Notes under the pieces: model-generated
Database searches by the model: none
Told to the model about the DNA's origin: nothing
Seen by the model: the letters and a program-made list of their open reading frames with translations, nothing else
Assembly: GCF_000687475.1 (NCBI RefSeq)
Contig: NC_057317.1
Location: 6,386,501-6,450,500, forward strand
DNA: 64,000 nucleotides
Source of the DNA: Ustilaginoidea virens
Taxonomy: Eukaryota > Ascomycota > Sordariomycetes > Hypocreales > Clavicipitaceae
Direction of reading: 5' to 3'
Part shown: piece after piece, positions 24,743 through 35,673 of the stretch
Numbering within the stretch: position 1 is the stretch's first letter
Layout: each line of letters starts with the position of its first letter
Position numbers and translations under genes: made by a program

Positions 24743-27700
24743 AGCATATGGCATCGCTAGTATTGTCGGATATTAATAGATAAGGGTCGTATATTGATAT
24801 AGTTATGCCTAGTCTTTCGCGGTGGTGCCGGAAGTAGGTCGCCTACTAGTAGGTACCTGCCTTAGCTATTCCGTATAATAGCTTGACCACCTCTATAATA
24901 GTATTATTAGGATATTAGTGAGCTATCTTCTTGGGTAGCTTAGTAATGATCGACTGATTAAGGGTAATTAATAACTACACGTAAGCCTGTATAATATCCC
25001 GTATCTAAAGAAATAGGCCGTATGAGCGTTATAATAAAGGGGCTATTGATATAAGTAACCGTTAACTAGCCCGTTAGATTATAGGGGACTAAGTCAATAT
25101 CAATCGCTTTTTATTATTACTATGCCCTTAAATAATAAGCCTAGATTTCTCGTACGGCATATATATGCCTTTGCCTTTAATTTCCCGTACTATGCGTAAG
25201 TTAAATAGGCATTAGGTTCTATATTGATTGATATTAAAGGTGACGAATCTGAATATATTATGGGCTTATAATGCTTTAATCTTTGTATGGTTGGACTGCT
25301 CGAAAGGGTCTCTAGGGGTTATAATCTTTCCTTCCCAGCGTAATTAGCTAGTAAGCTATAGGTCGGCTTACTCTTTTGCGGTAAGGAAAGAGACGTTAAT
25401 AACGGTATTAGAAGCGATAGTATTAACAAAAGCTTCTTTTTGGTCCTTATTGATTATAACGTCGGATACTACCCTTACTGGTAATACTGGCCTGACTTAA
25501 TCAGGGCCAGTGGCTAGCGACGGATATATCGCGGCTGCAGGTGTTATCGCGGCTGGAGGTGCGGGTGCAGCTGGTATCCTGACCTTTAGCCTGCCAGGGC
25601 GGGCCGGGCCTTCGGTAAAAATAATATCTTTAGGACCGTCTATATCGGGGTCGTGGTTATACGGTTTAATAACTATTAACCGGAACTTAATGGGGCCATA
25701 AGGCATTTATATAATATAGGTCTTACTATCGAGGCTGACTAGCCGGTATAGCCTATACTAGCCACCTTTCTTTCGCTATACTTATATATCGGATTATAGG
25801 GGTAGTCGGTAGATAGGCTATATATCCAGGCCGTTCTATTAAGCGAGGGCATTACGAACCTAGCGTCTAGTGAGGCACTTCCTAGCTTCATTAGTAGCCT
25901 TTCGTAATATTAAGGCGCATTATAATACTAATAAGCTAGGGGGTAAGTTATCTATAAGTCGGGGATACGCTCTAAAGACTAGTAACATAGGTACTAGGCC
26001 GTTAGGCCTAGCAGAATTATTGACGGCTTTAATAGCTAGCTGTAATTTCTATTCCCTTATTAATAGGTCGCCTACTTCTTTATTGATAATAGTATAGGTT
26101 CTGCGTAACGGGGCATAGTATCTCTCGACTTTACTAATACTATAGTAGGCTTCGATAGGGATTTCATCCATATTGATAGATAAAAGCCAGGCATTATAAT
26201 AGAATTCGGTAGAAGCAAAGTTTAGTCTAGCATTATAAACTATCTAATTTAGCGGGCCGAAGTATATATCGATTTAGTATTCCTTAAGGGCATTCTAAAT
26301 ATTTTGGGCCTTCTATCTTTATGGATTAAGGAATCTGGCTGCCTAGAAGCTTATCGCGGTATCTACAATATGTAATACCGGCCGATTATTAATATGAAGG
26401 ATATCGATGATAATTTCGTAATTAAATTAGCTAGTATCGTTATCCTTAAGGGTGAATTTAAATCGACTAGGTGACTTTACGTTTATCTAGTATTGATAGC
26501 ATATATAGGTGATACTCTCAATAATATTACGGTTAATATTATTATAATTAGCCCGTTAAAGCAATTTAGCAAGCCTATTGATAGAGGGGTGCCCGAATCG
26601 ATAATATAGCTAATGGATTTCCTATAACGATAGGTGGAAGGCTATAGTATCTATGGCATTAAGAGTCTACTATAGATGTCCCTATTTCCTGATAATCGGG
26701 ACCTTAGTATCCCCTTAAATTAATAGGTTATTAATATTATTAAGCTTTATGCCCATCCTATCTATATCTATAATAGAATAAAAGAAGGGGGTGCTGCTAT
26801 TAAGGATATAAAAGGGGATATTTCTAAATATCGTAGGGACATTTAATATACCGGAAGATATGGCAGAGCCTGCGCTAAAGTTCACCGTATGCTTCTTATC
26901 AGTCGTCTTAATAGTTAGGGACTTTATTAATCTTATTAGGGCCTTTGCTTAACCTAGGCCTACTATTAATAGGCCGGAGGCGCCGGTATCCGGTAGGATT
27001 CCGCGGAAGGTATAGTCACTATAGCATTCTTCTTTTAGAAAGGTAGAATTATAGTCTAGTAAGGGCATTCGGAAGGGGTCAATCTATAGAAAGGCATATC
27101 GGCATAATTTATCCTATAGGGCTTGCAATATCTTAGTTGGTAATGCCTCTATTTGCAGAGGGGCTTAGAAATACTAAGTGGCTATAATTTGCGGTGCAAT
27201 AGTATCCTCTGCATCCTATTATGCAACATTTGCTATTATAACTTCGATATCTTTAACGATATTATTAAAATCGGCATCTTTAAGGCCTTAATCGGCAGTC
27301 CCTTTGTATTCCTATAGGAAAATATAGAATTTCTTATCATTAGGGGCGGTATAGTTGGAACGGTTCTTTAGCTATTATGCTTTAGATTCTTATTGCTCTT
27401 GGGCAGTATAGTTAGATAACTAATATCCTGATTTATTGCAAATGAAGCATCTTCTTTGATAGGGCCTTACTAGAAAGGCGCGATTCTATTATTATTGCCG
27501 TTGATATTACTGCTATAGTCTAAATCGTTATTGAGGGCGGGATTAACTGTATCTACGATATATAAATAACGCCATATTATCATTAATATCTTTAACATCC
27601 TATTGTTGTTAATGCTATTATTAAAGGAATTAATGCTATTGAGTTATATAGGTAGTCTCGTAAATAGAAAGGGATCGCCGTAGGTTAGCGGCAAGGCCTT

Positions 27701-29645
27701 CGAATGTAGAGACATAATAATATATAGCTTGGCTATACTTAGGGGTATCCTTTATAGCGTTAAGCACTTGCCGATGAAGCTTTATATCAGCTATAAAGGG
27801 GGGAAAAAGACCACGATATAGGCGCTAAAGTTCCTCTAGTAGGATATTAAGGCATTTTAGCTTTGACTTATTAGGATATTTTGCGATAATTAATTGGAGC
27901 GTTATTCTATTCTAATAGTGCAAATAGAATTGCTTTATGCTCTTATTCTCGAAATAGCTTTTAACTTTACAGACTATATCGTCAAAAGTAAGGGTATTAC
28001 GAATGCGTTCGATATTATCAAAGTAATACGTTTTAATATCGCCGATTAGTATAATTTAAAAAGCTTTAGCGAATATATAATCGGGCAGTCCTAAAAGGCG
28101 GCATTTACTCTTAAAGAATACTACCTTTAGTATAAAAAAGTCATCTATTTTGCTGTTATATCTATCTTCTATACGATAGCTATATAAAAGGTTAGATATC
28201 TTCTTCAAAATATCGTTAAACCTGGCCTCTACGTAGGCTCTTTAGGTAGAATCTTCTTAGTGGTATTATTATTCCAGAGGGTATTTTAGAACGGCTTATC
28301 GGTTATTACCTTATAGTAGGAAGTTAGCTAGGGCTTTAATTCTTCCCCTATTAATAGAAGCTTCGTTTCCTCCCCTATTGGCGGGGGCTTCATTTCCTCC
28401 CGTTAAAACCGTCTATTTATCGGCATAAGTAGGCCAATAATACTAAGAGGGGTCTAATGCCATGCCTATCCTTAGCATTATCGGGTAAGGCATTTAAGCC
28501 GGTAGTTGAGGCATTTATGCCTATAGGTTGTGGCTGCGATACTATGATTCGTGATATCTAGTATCTAGGGCAGCTGTTTTATCAATATTAGGGGCTTGCC
28601 TAGTGCCGCTAGTAACGGTATATTGGGGAATATTAATATTAGCGGCCTCTAAAGTATCGCCGTCAGGTCCTTCTATTAAGGGAAGCACATTATCGGGGCC
28701 TATAGCCTGACCTTTGGCCCTTATGGGTATACTATGATTCCGAGGGGCATTAGGATAGCCGCCTCGGCTAGCCCAGCTAAGGGTATAACCCCTAGGATAA
28801 AGTATTTAGTCGGTCGGGCTATAGTTTTCGGCCGTTGAATATTACTGTTATTATTATCGGGAGCTTTCCCCTATCTTAAATAGCGGCCTATTGTAAATAG
28901 GCGCTTTCCCTTTCTATTATAGTTGCCAGCCCCTTTCTTCTTCGGTAGGAATAGGGGCCTTTTTTGATATAGATAGAGGGATAAGGGGTTATTATGCCGT
29001 TAGTATTATAAAGTCCCTAGGGGTCGAAGGGGCTTATAAAGGTCTTCATAAGGGTAATCGCGAGGGTGTTCATAAGGGTATTCGTAATGGTATTTATAAG
29101 GGTATCTATAAGGGTATTCGAACAATTATAGCAGGGAGTGAATTCCTTAAGCTTATAATAGAGGGGGCATTCTAATTTATTTATATCTCCCGTTCGGTAT
29201 AAGCAGTAGGGACTGATTATTCCCTATCTAGATTTAACCGGGATATAAAGGTTTTGCGTGCAAATTAGAGATCTATTTCCTCTTAAGGCCACTTAGATAT
29301 ATTCTCTTATTAGAGACAGTAGGTAAAGGTCTTAACTGCTGATAATCCTATGCTTCTAACGTATACCCTATATTCCCTCAGGGTCATTCGGAATTCCTAT
29401 AGGAGCCGTTTATTAATACAGTTAAATAGCTCTTCGGTCTATTCCTCACAATCATTACGGAATTATTCCTATAGATCATTATCTATTTCATCGCCTATTA
29501 TATAGTTATTAATAAGGTAAGCGATACGATTATATAACTATTCGTCTATAGCATTAGTAGGGTCAATCTGCCCTTTTGAATTAGCCTAGTCCTCTATAAT
29601 AGTATCGGCGTAAAGCCTAAGCTTTTCGGGTAGTAATCCCTCCAT
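24743..29645 (-). pseudogene. B3 gag, protease, integrase and RT start, RIP-degraded
   Basis: The ATG at 29645 opens MEGLLPEKLRLYADTIIED. The protease motif LPDTGASG lies near 26970-27000. Integrase covers about 25690-26900 and ends KFRLIVIKPYNHD (25640-25700). A Pro/Ala linker at 25497-25640 joins RT, which begins near 25480 and runs to the B1 junction at 24743. Compared with B1 and B6 the protein is collinear. Stops are numerous, and Gag is the least damaged at its N-terminus. Confidence 0.85.
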
Positions 29646-30203
29646 CGTAATATTAATAGGGGTAGGCATATATATCGGAGAGAGAGAGGGAGCATTTAGC
29701 ATAGGTATTAAAAGGAAGTAATTAGTAAAAGAAAGAAGGAAGTAATTAATGAAAAGAAGGAAGGAAGGAAGTAAAAAAGGAAGCAATAGTCAGGCAGGAT
29801 ATTATAGGCGTTCCGGTTGCCTATTTGACTATTAAATATAACGGTAAATAGGTTTTTTACCGTAGATATTATTGCGGTTCAGGATCGCTTGCGTAAGAAC
29901 CCGCGTTTTGGCCTACTAATTATATCACGATAGATTTAGCACTACATCTAGCATAACTAAAGATATCGTAATATTCAGCTATCGTCACTAGCTGGTACAC
30001 TCAGTATGATATTTAGCGATTGTTCCTCGTAATAGACGAGTAGGGAAGGTTAGATACAATCAGTTTATCTCTTAGTTCGTAATATCTATAGCCGTTCCTC
30101 TGAATAGGCTAGATCACGTTCCTTATTAGCACGACTTTATTAAATCGTCTCTTCTTGCTGGTCCTAGCTAATCTATAAAGTGAACTTCAACTTCACTAAT
30201 CAG

Positions 30204-30550
30204 TATTGGTTTCATATTAAGGGGTACCCAGTTGTACGTAGGGTTGCGCGCATAGTATCATATACCGTAAGGTCACCGGTCAAAGGTATAATTACTTCTT
30301 TGATTATGACTGACTAACTAAGAGGGAAGAAAGGAAGCAAAAGAGGAATTACACGATATGGCCTTTTTGTGCGTGCCGTAGTCACATGCATCGGCGCAGT
30401 CGGGCCGGGCTGCCCGCGTGCCCTACCGGGCTCAGGGGCATAGGGGCAAAAGGGGCAAAGGGGCAAAAGTGGCCACATCGTGCGCATCGGCTGCGCGGCA
30501 CATCCGTCGCAATATGCCCAATTGGGCACCTTGCGACAGGGGTTCCGACA
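30204..30550 (-). repeat. 5' LTR of B3 (347 bp)
   Basis: It pairs with 7997-8343 at the same length. The outer end GGTTCCGACA is followed by the CTACT duplication (30551-30555). Confidence 0.92.
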
Positions 30551-32480
30551 CTACTAGGAGTAACCCTAGTGCATATAGATAATAATCGTATAACTAAGCT
30601 ATCTGACACTAATATATCAGGCAGTCTTTACACACTAAAAAGCGAAAGCTAAAATAAACACAATCTTAATATATAAGTTTAGAACCCCTGAGACAAACGG
30701 GATAGAATATATAGTACTATTATTATCGCCATACTAAATAATCCTTAATATATAGTTACTAATAGAGTAGCTACTCGGTTAAATCTATAACTCCCTAAAG
30801 ATAGCCAGATAAGACTAAACTATAAGCTTTACGCCTAATAGTGCCTAACTAATAAAGATGATATCCTAATCGGGCTAATCTCGATAAATATATTACTAGC
30901 CGCTTAAAGGATTAACCCTAGCGAACCTAAGATATATAAGTAGGTAATATCTAGAATATATTAGGATAACTAATTAAAAGTAATATATAACGAACTAAAA
31001 TCAATTAAGGATAATAAGACCTAGTATAAGGCCTACCTCCCAAAGGGGCGATAAGCGCTATAAGGAAAATAGGAGTATAAACTTAAGCGGGGTTTAAGCG
31101 GTAATATACTTAGGTATAAGGCTAGATTCATAGTTAGAGGCTTTAAATAGGAAGAGGGTATTAACTACTATAAGGCCTTCGCCTTAATTATTAAACTTAT
31201 AAGCTATAAACTGATTTTCGTAATTACTACTATCTTAGATCTTAAAGTTAAATAGATAGATATAAAAACAGCCTTCCTCTATAGAAATATTAACGAAGAA
31301 ATATAGCTCGAGCAACTAGAAGGCTTTAATAATAAGTTAGGCAAATACTACCGCCTATAAAAGGCCCTTTATAGACTAAAATAATTACCGCGTATTTAGT
31401 ATAATACCCTTAGTAAATTTCTCCTTATGCTAGGATTCTAACCGCTTCACTCTAACATCGGTATCTTCGTATATAATAATACCTTTATTACGGTTTATAT
31501 TAATAACCTCCTTATCGTCGGACCTAATAAGCAGAGAGTAACCTATATTAAAGGAAAATTATCTAAATAATTCTAAATAAGCGACCTTAGACCCTATAGC
31601 TACTACCTAGGTATAGTACTTTCCTGGGACCGCCGCAAACGTATACTATCACTATTACAATAAGTGTATATTATAAAGATCCTATAAGACCTAGGGATAT
31701 CAGAATATACTATGGTAAAGAACCTAGTTAACCTAAAAGTTAGACTCATCCCCGCCACCGATATAGATATACTAGATCTAAAACTAAGAAGCTAGTATAC
31801 AATAGTAATAGGATGCCTTATATATACGATGCTTAGTACTTAGCTAGATATTATATTTAGCGTATCCCTCTGCAGCTGATTCATATAAAACCTAATGCCT
31901 ACCTATACTATAGCTATCAAACGAATTCTATACTACGTAAAAGGCATATTATACCTTGTACTCTAATATAAGGGTGACCTAGGCGATATATAAGGATATA
32001 AATCAGACTAGGGAGGTGATATTGAAATAAAGCGCTCTACCTCTAAGTATATCTTTAATATTAGCAGCAAAGCAATTAGCTAAAGCTTGCGATATTAAGC
32101 AACTATCGTACTCTCGACTACAGAAGTAGAATATATAGGCTAGACTTAAGTAGTAAAAGAAGCTATTTAGCTGCGCAAGCTCCTTACCGAACTAGTAGGA
32201 TAGGTAAAATAATAGTCTAATATTAAAGCGACTATTATTTACGGTGATAACTAAAGAGCTATCTTAATAATAAAAAACCCTAAGTTCTATGCTCGAATAA
32301 AGCATATTACTATCTAATAATACTTTATTAGGGAAAGAGTTGCAGACGGATAGATCGACCTAGAATATATACTAATAGACCATCAAATTGCAGATAGCCT
32401 AATAAAGCCGCTATCTGGTTAATCTTTCGAAAAATTTCGTAATGCCCTCGGCCTTATAGATATAAAAGATATGAGGCTAT
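30551..32480 (+). pseudogene. Cop-A element A1, second half: RT and RNase H
   Basis: This resumes A1 after B3. With stops ignored it reads YKARFIVRGFK, then DIKTAFLYRNINEEI with a stop and LEQLEGF (31255-31320), the palm of a copia RT. The catalytic motif is YINNLLIVGPN (31494-31530), with both Asp replaced by Asn. RNase H follows with STTEVEYIG, IIYGDN, RIKHITI and HQIADSLIKPLSG before the frame ends near 32480. RT and RNase H are complete in length. The element is dead from stops and the DD-to-NN change. Confidence 0.85.
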
Positions 32481-32539
32481 AATCTAAATAAAGGGGAGTC
32501 CAATCAGTACTTATCTCTTAAGGGGGAGATAAATAAGCT

Positions 32540-33045
32540 TATCGTAAGAAAATCACTCCTTATTTCCATATAGGTTAGATACGAGGTGGCATAGTCGCCC
32601 TTATTTCCGCATAGGTTAGGTATGAGGTGGCATAATCGCCCTTATTTCTGTATAGGTTAAATACGCGATAATACAATCGTCTTCTTTATATCAGATATAC
32701 GACGATACAGTCGTCCTCTTCATATGCGTCAGATACGCAACAACATAGTCGTCCTTTTTCATATATATCAGATATGCGACGGCATATCTGTCCTCTTTAT
32801 ATGCGTCAGACACACGACGACACAATCGTCCTCTTTATATGCATCAGACACGCGACGATACAGTCGTCCTCTTCACATACATCAGATACGCGACGACACA
32901 ATCGTCCTTTTTTACATACATCAGATACGCGACGGCATAGTCGTCCTCCTTATATGCGTCAGATACGCGACGGCATAGTCATCCTCCTTATATGCGTCAG
33001 ACACGCGACGGCACAATTACCCTCTCTCTATATGCGTCAGAATAA
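32540..33045 (+). repeat. Tandem array in the 3' region of A1 (41-bp then 38-bp units)
   Basis: About three 41-bp units (TTATTTCCGCATAGGTTAGG...) grade into about ten 38-bp units containing CAGATACGCGACGACA and TCGTCCTC. The array sits between the end of pol and the polypurine tract, so it is in the untranslated 3' part. The 38-bp period leaves two frames open for 84 and 105 codons, with no sign that they are translated. Confidence 0.9.
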
Positions 33046-33119
33046 CGCTAAAAGCGAGGGAAGAACGGGTACTGTAGGTATTACTGTCTAAGAAGAACCA
33101 CTATCGGTTCGAGGGGGAG

Positions 33120-33269
33120 TATTAATATCGGAAATCTGGGTTGACCCGATGTCTCGGACTAATATTATTCCGACCCGATGATACTCTTCTCTCCATCTTC
33201 CGTAGACTCTGTATGTTAGTTCTTCATCGTATCATATAATACAACATAATTGCGTTACTACGTTTAACA
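33120..33269 (+). repeat. 3' LTR of A1 (150 bp)
   Basis: It begins TATTAATATCGG (RIP form of TGTTGATATCGG) directly after the polypurine tract GAGGGGGAG (33111-33119) and ends GTTTAACA. The A2 5' LTR at 42321-42471 matches it over its whole length. Confidence 0.9.
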
Positions 33270-33368
33270 ATGACAGCTGCCCATCTCTGCGACAAACTGC
33301 GGCAAACCTTGAGAACAGAGAAATCCGTTTTCATGTTTTCAGCCTCTATACTCGACGATTTACATAGT
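33270..33368 (+). other. Single-copy target sequence between A1 and B7
   Basis: These 99 bp are not RIP-affected and are open in the frame starting ATG ACA GCT GCC at 33270 (33 codons). They may be a scrap of a host gene into which A1 and B7 inserted. The ATG directly at the LTR edge may be chance. No family is recognised. Confidence 0.35.
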
Positions 33369-33689
33369 TGTCGGAATCGCTGTCGCAAGGTGCCCAATTG
33401 GGCACATTGCGACGGATATGCCGCGCACCGCTGCACACGATGTGGCCACTTTCCCTGTGCCCGGTAGGGCACGCGGGCAGCCCGGCCCGACCGCGCCGAT
33501 GCACGTGACTACGGCACGCGCACAAAAGAGGCCACATCGTGTAATTCCCCCTCTTTTGCTTCCTTTCCTACCTTGCTTAGATAGTCATAATCAAAGAAGA
33601 ATCATACCTTTGACCGGTGACCCTATGGTACACGATACCACGCGCGCGACCCTACGTACAACTGGGTACCCCTTGATGTGAAACCAATA
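33369..33689 (+). repeat. 5' LTR of B7 (321 bp)
   Basis: It begins TGTCGGAATCGCTGTCGC and ends GTGAAACCAATA. A palindrome GTCGCAAGGTGCCCAA/TTGGGCACATTGCGAC (15 of 16 pairs) lies just inside its start. Confidence 0.92.
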
Positions 33690-33725
33690 TTGATCAGTGA
33701 AGTTGAAGTTCACTTCACAGATTAG
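33690..33725 (+). promoter_or_regulatory. LTR-adjacent imperfect hairpin at the expected primer site
   Basis: Arms 33690-33703 (TTGATCAGTGAAGT) and 33712-33725 (ACTTCACAGATTAG) pair at 11 of 14 positions around an 8-nt loop, right where the primer-binding site should be. It recurs beside the 5' LTRs of B1, B3 and B6. No tRNA match is recognised. Confidence 0.5.
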
Positions 33726-34275
33726 CTAGGACCAGCAAGAAGAGACGACTTTGGTGAGGTCGTGCTAATAAGGAACGTGATCTAGCCCATTCAGAGGAAT
33801 GGCTACGGATGTCACGAACCAAGGGATAAACTGATTGTGTCTAACCTTCCCTACTCGTCTATCACGAGGAACAATCGCCAAATATCACACTGAGTGTACC
33901 AGCTAGTGACGATAGCTGAATATCACGATATCTTTTGGTTGTGCTAGGATATACGTAGCGCCAAATCTATTATGGTACAATTAGCAGGTCAATCGCAGGT
34001 TCTTACGCAAGCGACTCAGAACCGCAACATCTACGGTAAAGGACCTATTTACTGTTACATTTAACAGTCAAAATAAGCAACCGGAACGCCTATAATATCC
34101 TGCCCGACTATTGCTTCCTTCCTTCTTTCCTTCCTTTACTAATTATAACCTTCTTTTTATCAATTACTTCCTTCCTTCCTTTATTAATTACTACCTTCCT
34201 TTATCAGCTACTTCCTTCTATCACCGACGCCTATCTCTCTCTCTACTACACACGCCTATCCCTACCAACATCACA

Positions 34276-35355
34276 ATGGAGGCATTACTACCGGAAAAGC
34301 TCAAGCCTCACGCCAAGGTCATCACAGAGGACTGGGCCGATTCAACGGAACAAATTGACCCTATAAATGCTACGGACGAATAGTTACATAATCGTATCGC
34401 CTACCTCATCCATAACTACTTAATAGGCGATGAGATTGATGATGATCTATGGGAACAATTCCGTGATGATTGTGATGAATGGACCGATGACCTATTCAAC
34501 CGTATTAACAAACGGCTTCTACGGGAATTACGAATAACCCTACGGGAACGTGGTATTTACGTCGGCTACCCAGCAGTCAAGACCCTCATCAATTGCATCC
34601 AACAACAGGATCTGCCTAAATGGCCTCAAAAAGAAATAGACCGCCAATTAGCTCGCAAGACCTTTATGTCTCGGTTAAACCCTCGAAGGAAACCCTTAAT
34701 CCCTATCGCCTATACCGAACAAGAAATGCAAACGATACGAATACCCTCACAAAGACCCTTACAAGCATCTCTAACCCCTAGGGACTTTGCAATACAAAGG
34801 GCTCAATCCTACCAAAAGATAGAGGCTTCCGACAAGATAGGTGCCCCGGCGGCCTGTCCCGATAGGATAGAGGCCCCGGCCCGTCACGACAAGATAGGTG
34901 CCCCGGCGGCCTGTCCCAATAAGATAGGTGCCCCGGCGGCCTATCCCGACAGAATAGATGGCCCGGCCCGTTATAACCGTCCTGACAAGATAGATGCCCC
35001 GGCCTGTCCCGACAGAACAGATAGCCCGGCCCGATATAACCATCCTAACAGGATAGATATCCCGGCCTATCCCAGCCGGATAGAGGTCCCGGCCCGTCCC
35101 GACAAGATAGAGGCCCCAGCCCGTCCTAATAGGCATATATCTTTCGACCTATCCATTGCACTACAACAACAAAAGCCTGATTTTAAAGATATCGCCAGAT
35201 GGAATAAGCGCCTTCAATGGCAGGTCGATAACCAGCTTTTTATAGAGCAAGCATGTCATATGCAGCGCAATCGCTTTCAAGCTGTAAAGCATGGCTGTTA
35301 TACGTATGGAAGGGTGGGTGAAGAGGCCGGCCAATATCTGACCGAAGTTGGGTAA
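34276..35355 (+). pseudogene. Gag-like ORF of B7 with a single premature TAG
   Basis: A 359-codon frame opens at ATG 34276 with MEALLPEKLKPHAKVITEDW and closes at 35353. The only in-frame stop is TAG at 34381-34383, at codon 36, where a Gln codon (CAG) would fit the family. Residues 1 to about 150 are Cop-B Gag (GDEIDDDLWEQFRDD). Residues about 186-285 are Pro/Ala repeats. A piece from the RT/RNase H junction (SFDLSIALQQ, NKRLQWQVDNQ) follows before a frame-shifted tail. It is a fusion by internal deletion, structural rather than enzymatic. Confidence 0.8.
34831..35130 (+). repeat. In-frame Pro/Ala minisatellite
   Basis: About ten units of 27, 30 or 36 bp (GACAAGATAGATGCCCCGGCC-like core, all multiples of 3) encode DKIEAPARP-type repeats. 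The same linker, with other copy numbers, occurs in B2 (250-373 and 977-1100). Confidence 0.88.
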
Positions 35356-35636
35356 TATTGGTGATGTCATGTGTGGCAAGTGGGTGGATTTCCTTGTGTT
35401 TAATGCTGCATTTGCTGCTTTTACTGCGTTTACTGCTGCCCCTTTTTGCCCCTTTATTTGGCTACGATATTCAACATACCGGCTGTACGGTATGAGCCAG
35501 TACAAGCCGGCCGCGCGGCGCGACAGTATTATCGGCAGCATAACCTGCCGAGACCGCGCCGCACTTTCTTTTCTATGTGTGCGCCTTACATCCTAGCGAT
35601 TCCGATGTTTGCTTCTATAAAAAGAGAAGCTGCCAG

Positions 35637-35673
35637 TGTCGGAATTGGGCACCTTGCGACAGCGATTCCGACA
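35637..35673. other. Palindromic hybrid LTR stub ending B7
   Basis: The 37 bp join the first bases of a forward Cop-B LTR (TGTCGGAAT) to the terminal 28 bp of a reversed one (TGGGCACCTTGCGACAGC to ATTCCGACA). The joint falls in the CCCAATTGGG palindrome of the LTR. Confidence 0.75.

Larger units (their letters stand above)
7997..30550 (-). mobile_element. Cop-B retrotransposon B3, full length, carrying nested B1 and C
   Basis: Terminal repeats of 347 bp (7997-8343 and 30204-30550) are flanked by CTACT at 7992-7996 and 30551-30555, proving insertion into A1. Without B1 it is about 7.4 kb. On the minus strand the order is LTR, leader, gag, protease, integrase, linker, RT, RNase H, LTR. B1 splits it within the RT between two GCCGA copies. 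Coding length from ATG (29645) to stop (8631), minus the B1 insert, is 5,901 nt, an exact multiple of 3, so decay was by point mutation only. Confidence 0.93.
33369..35673 (+). mobile_element. Cop-B deletion derivative B7 (2.3 kb)
   Basis: It runs forward: 5' LTR (33369-33689), leader, Gag-like ORF, then the usual Cop-B 3' region (35356-35636), ending in an aberrant 37-bp LTR stub. It lacks protease, integrase and most of RT and RNase H. It is only lightly RIP-affected. No 5-bp duplication is visible: ATAGT on the left against GTTTT on the right. The right end was therefore probably rearranged. Confidence 0.85.

Noticed and set aside
24550..24783. Short open frames on both strands across each Cop-B LTR (also at 8149, 9775, 30386, 33224, 43096, 50826, 62866)
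   Set aside because: They reflect the GC-rich LTR centre, recur only because the LTR recurs, and have no independent support.
32540..33045. CRISPR-like array
   Set aside because: The units are contiguous tandem repeats with no unique spacers, in a eukaryotic transposon.
32724..33091. Two overlapping frames of 84 and 105 codons
   Set aside because: They translate a 38-bp tandem array in the 3' part of A1; the period is not a multiple of 3.
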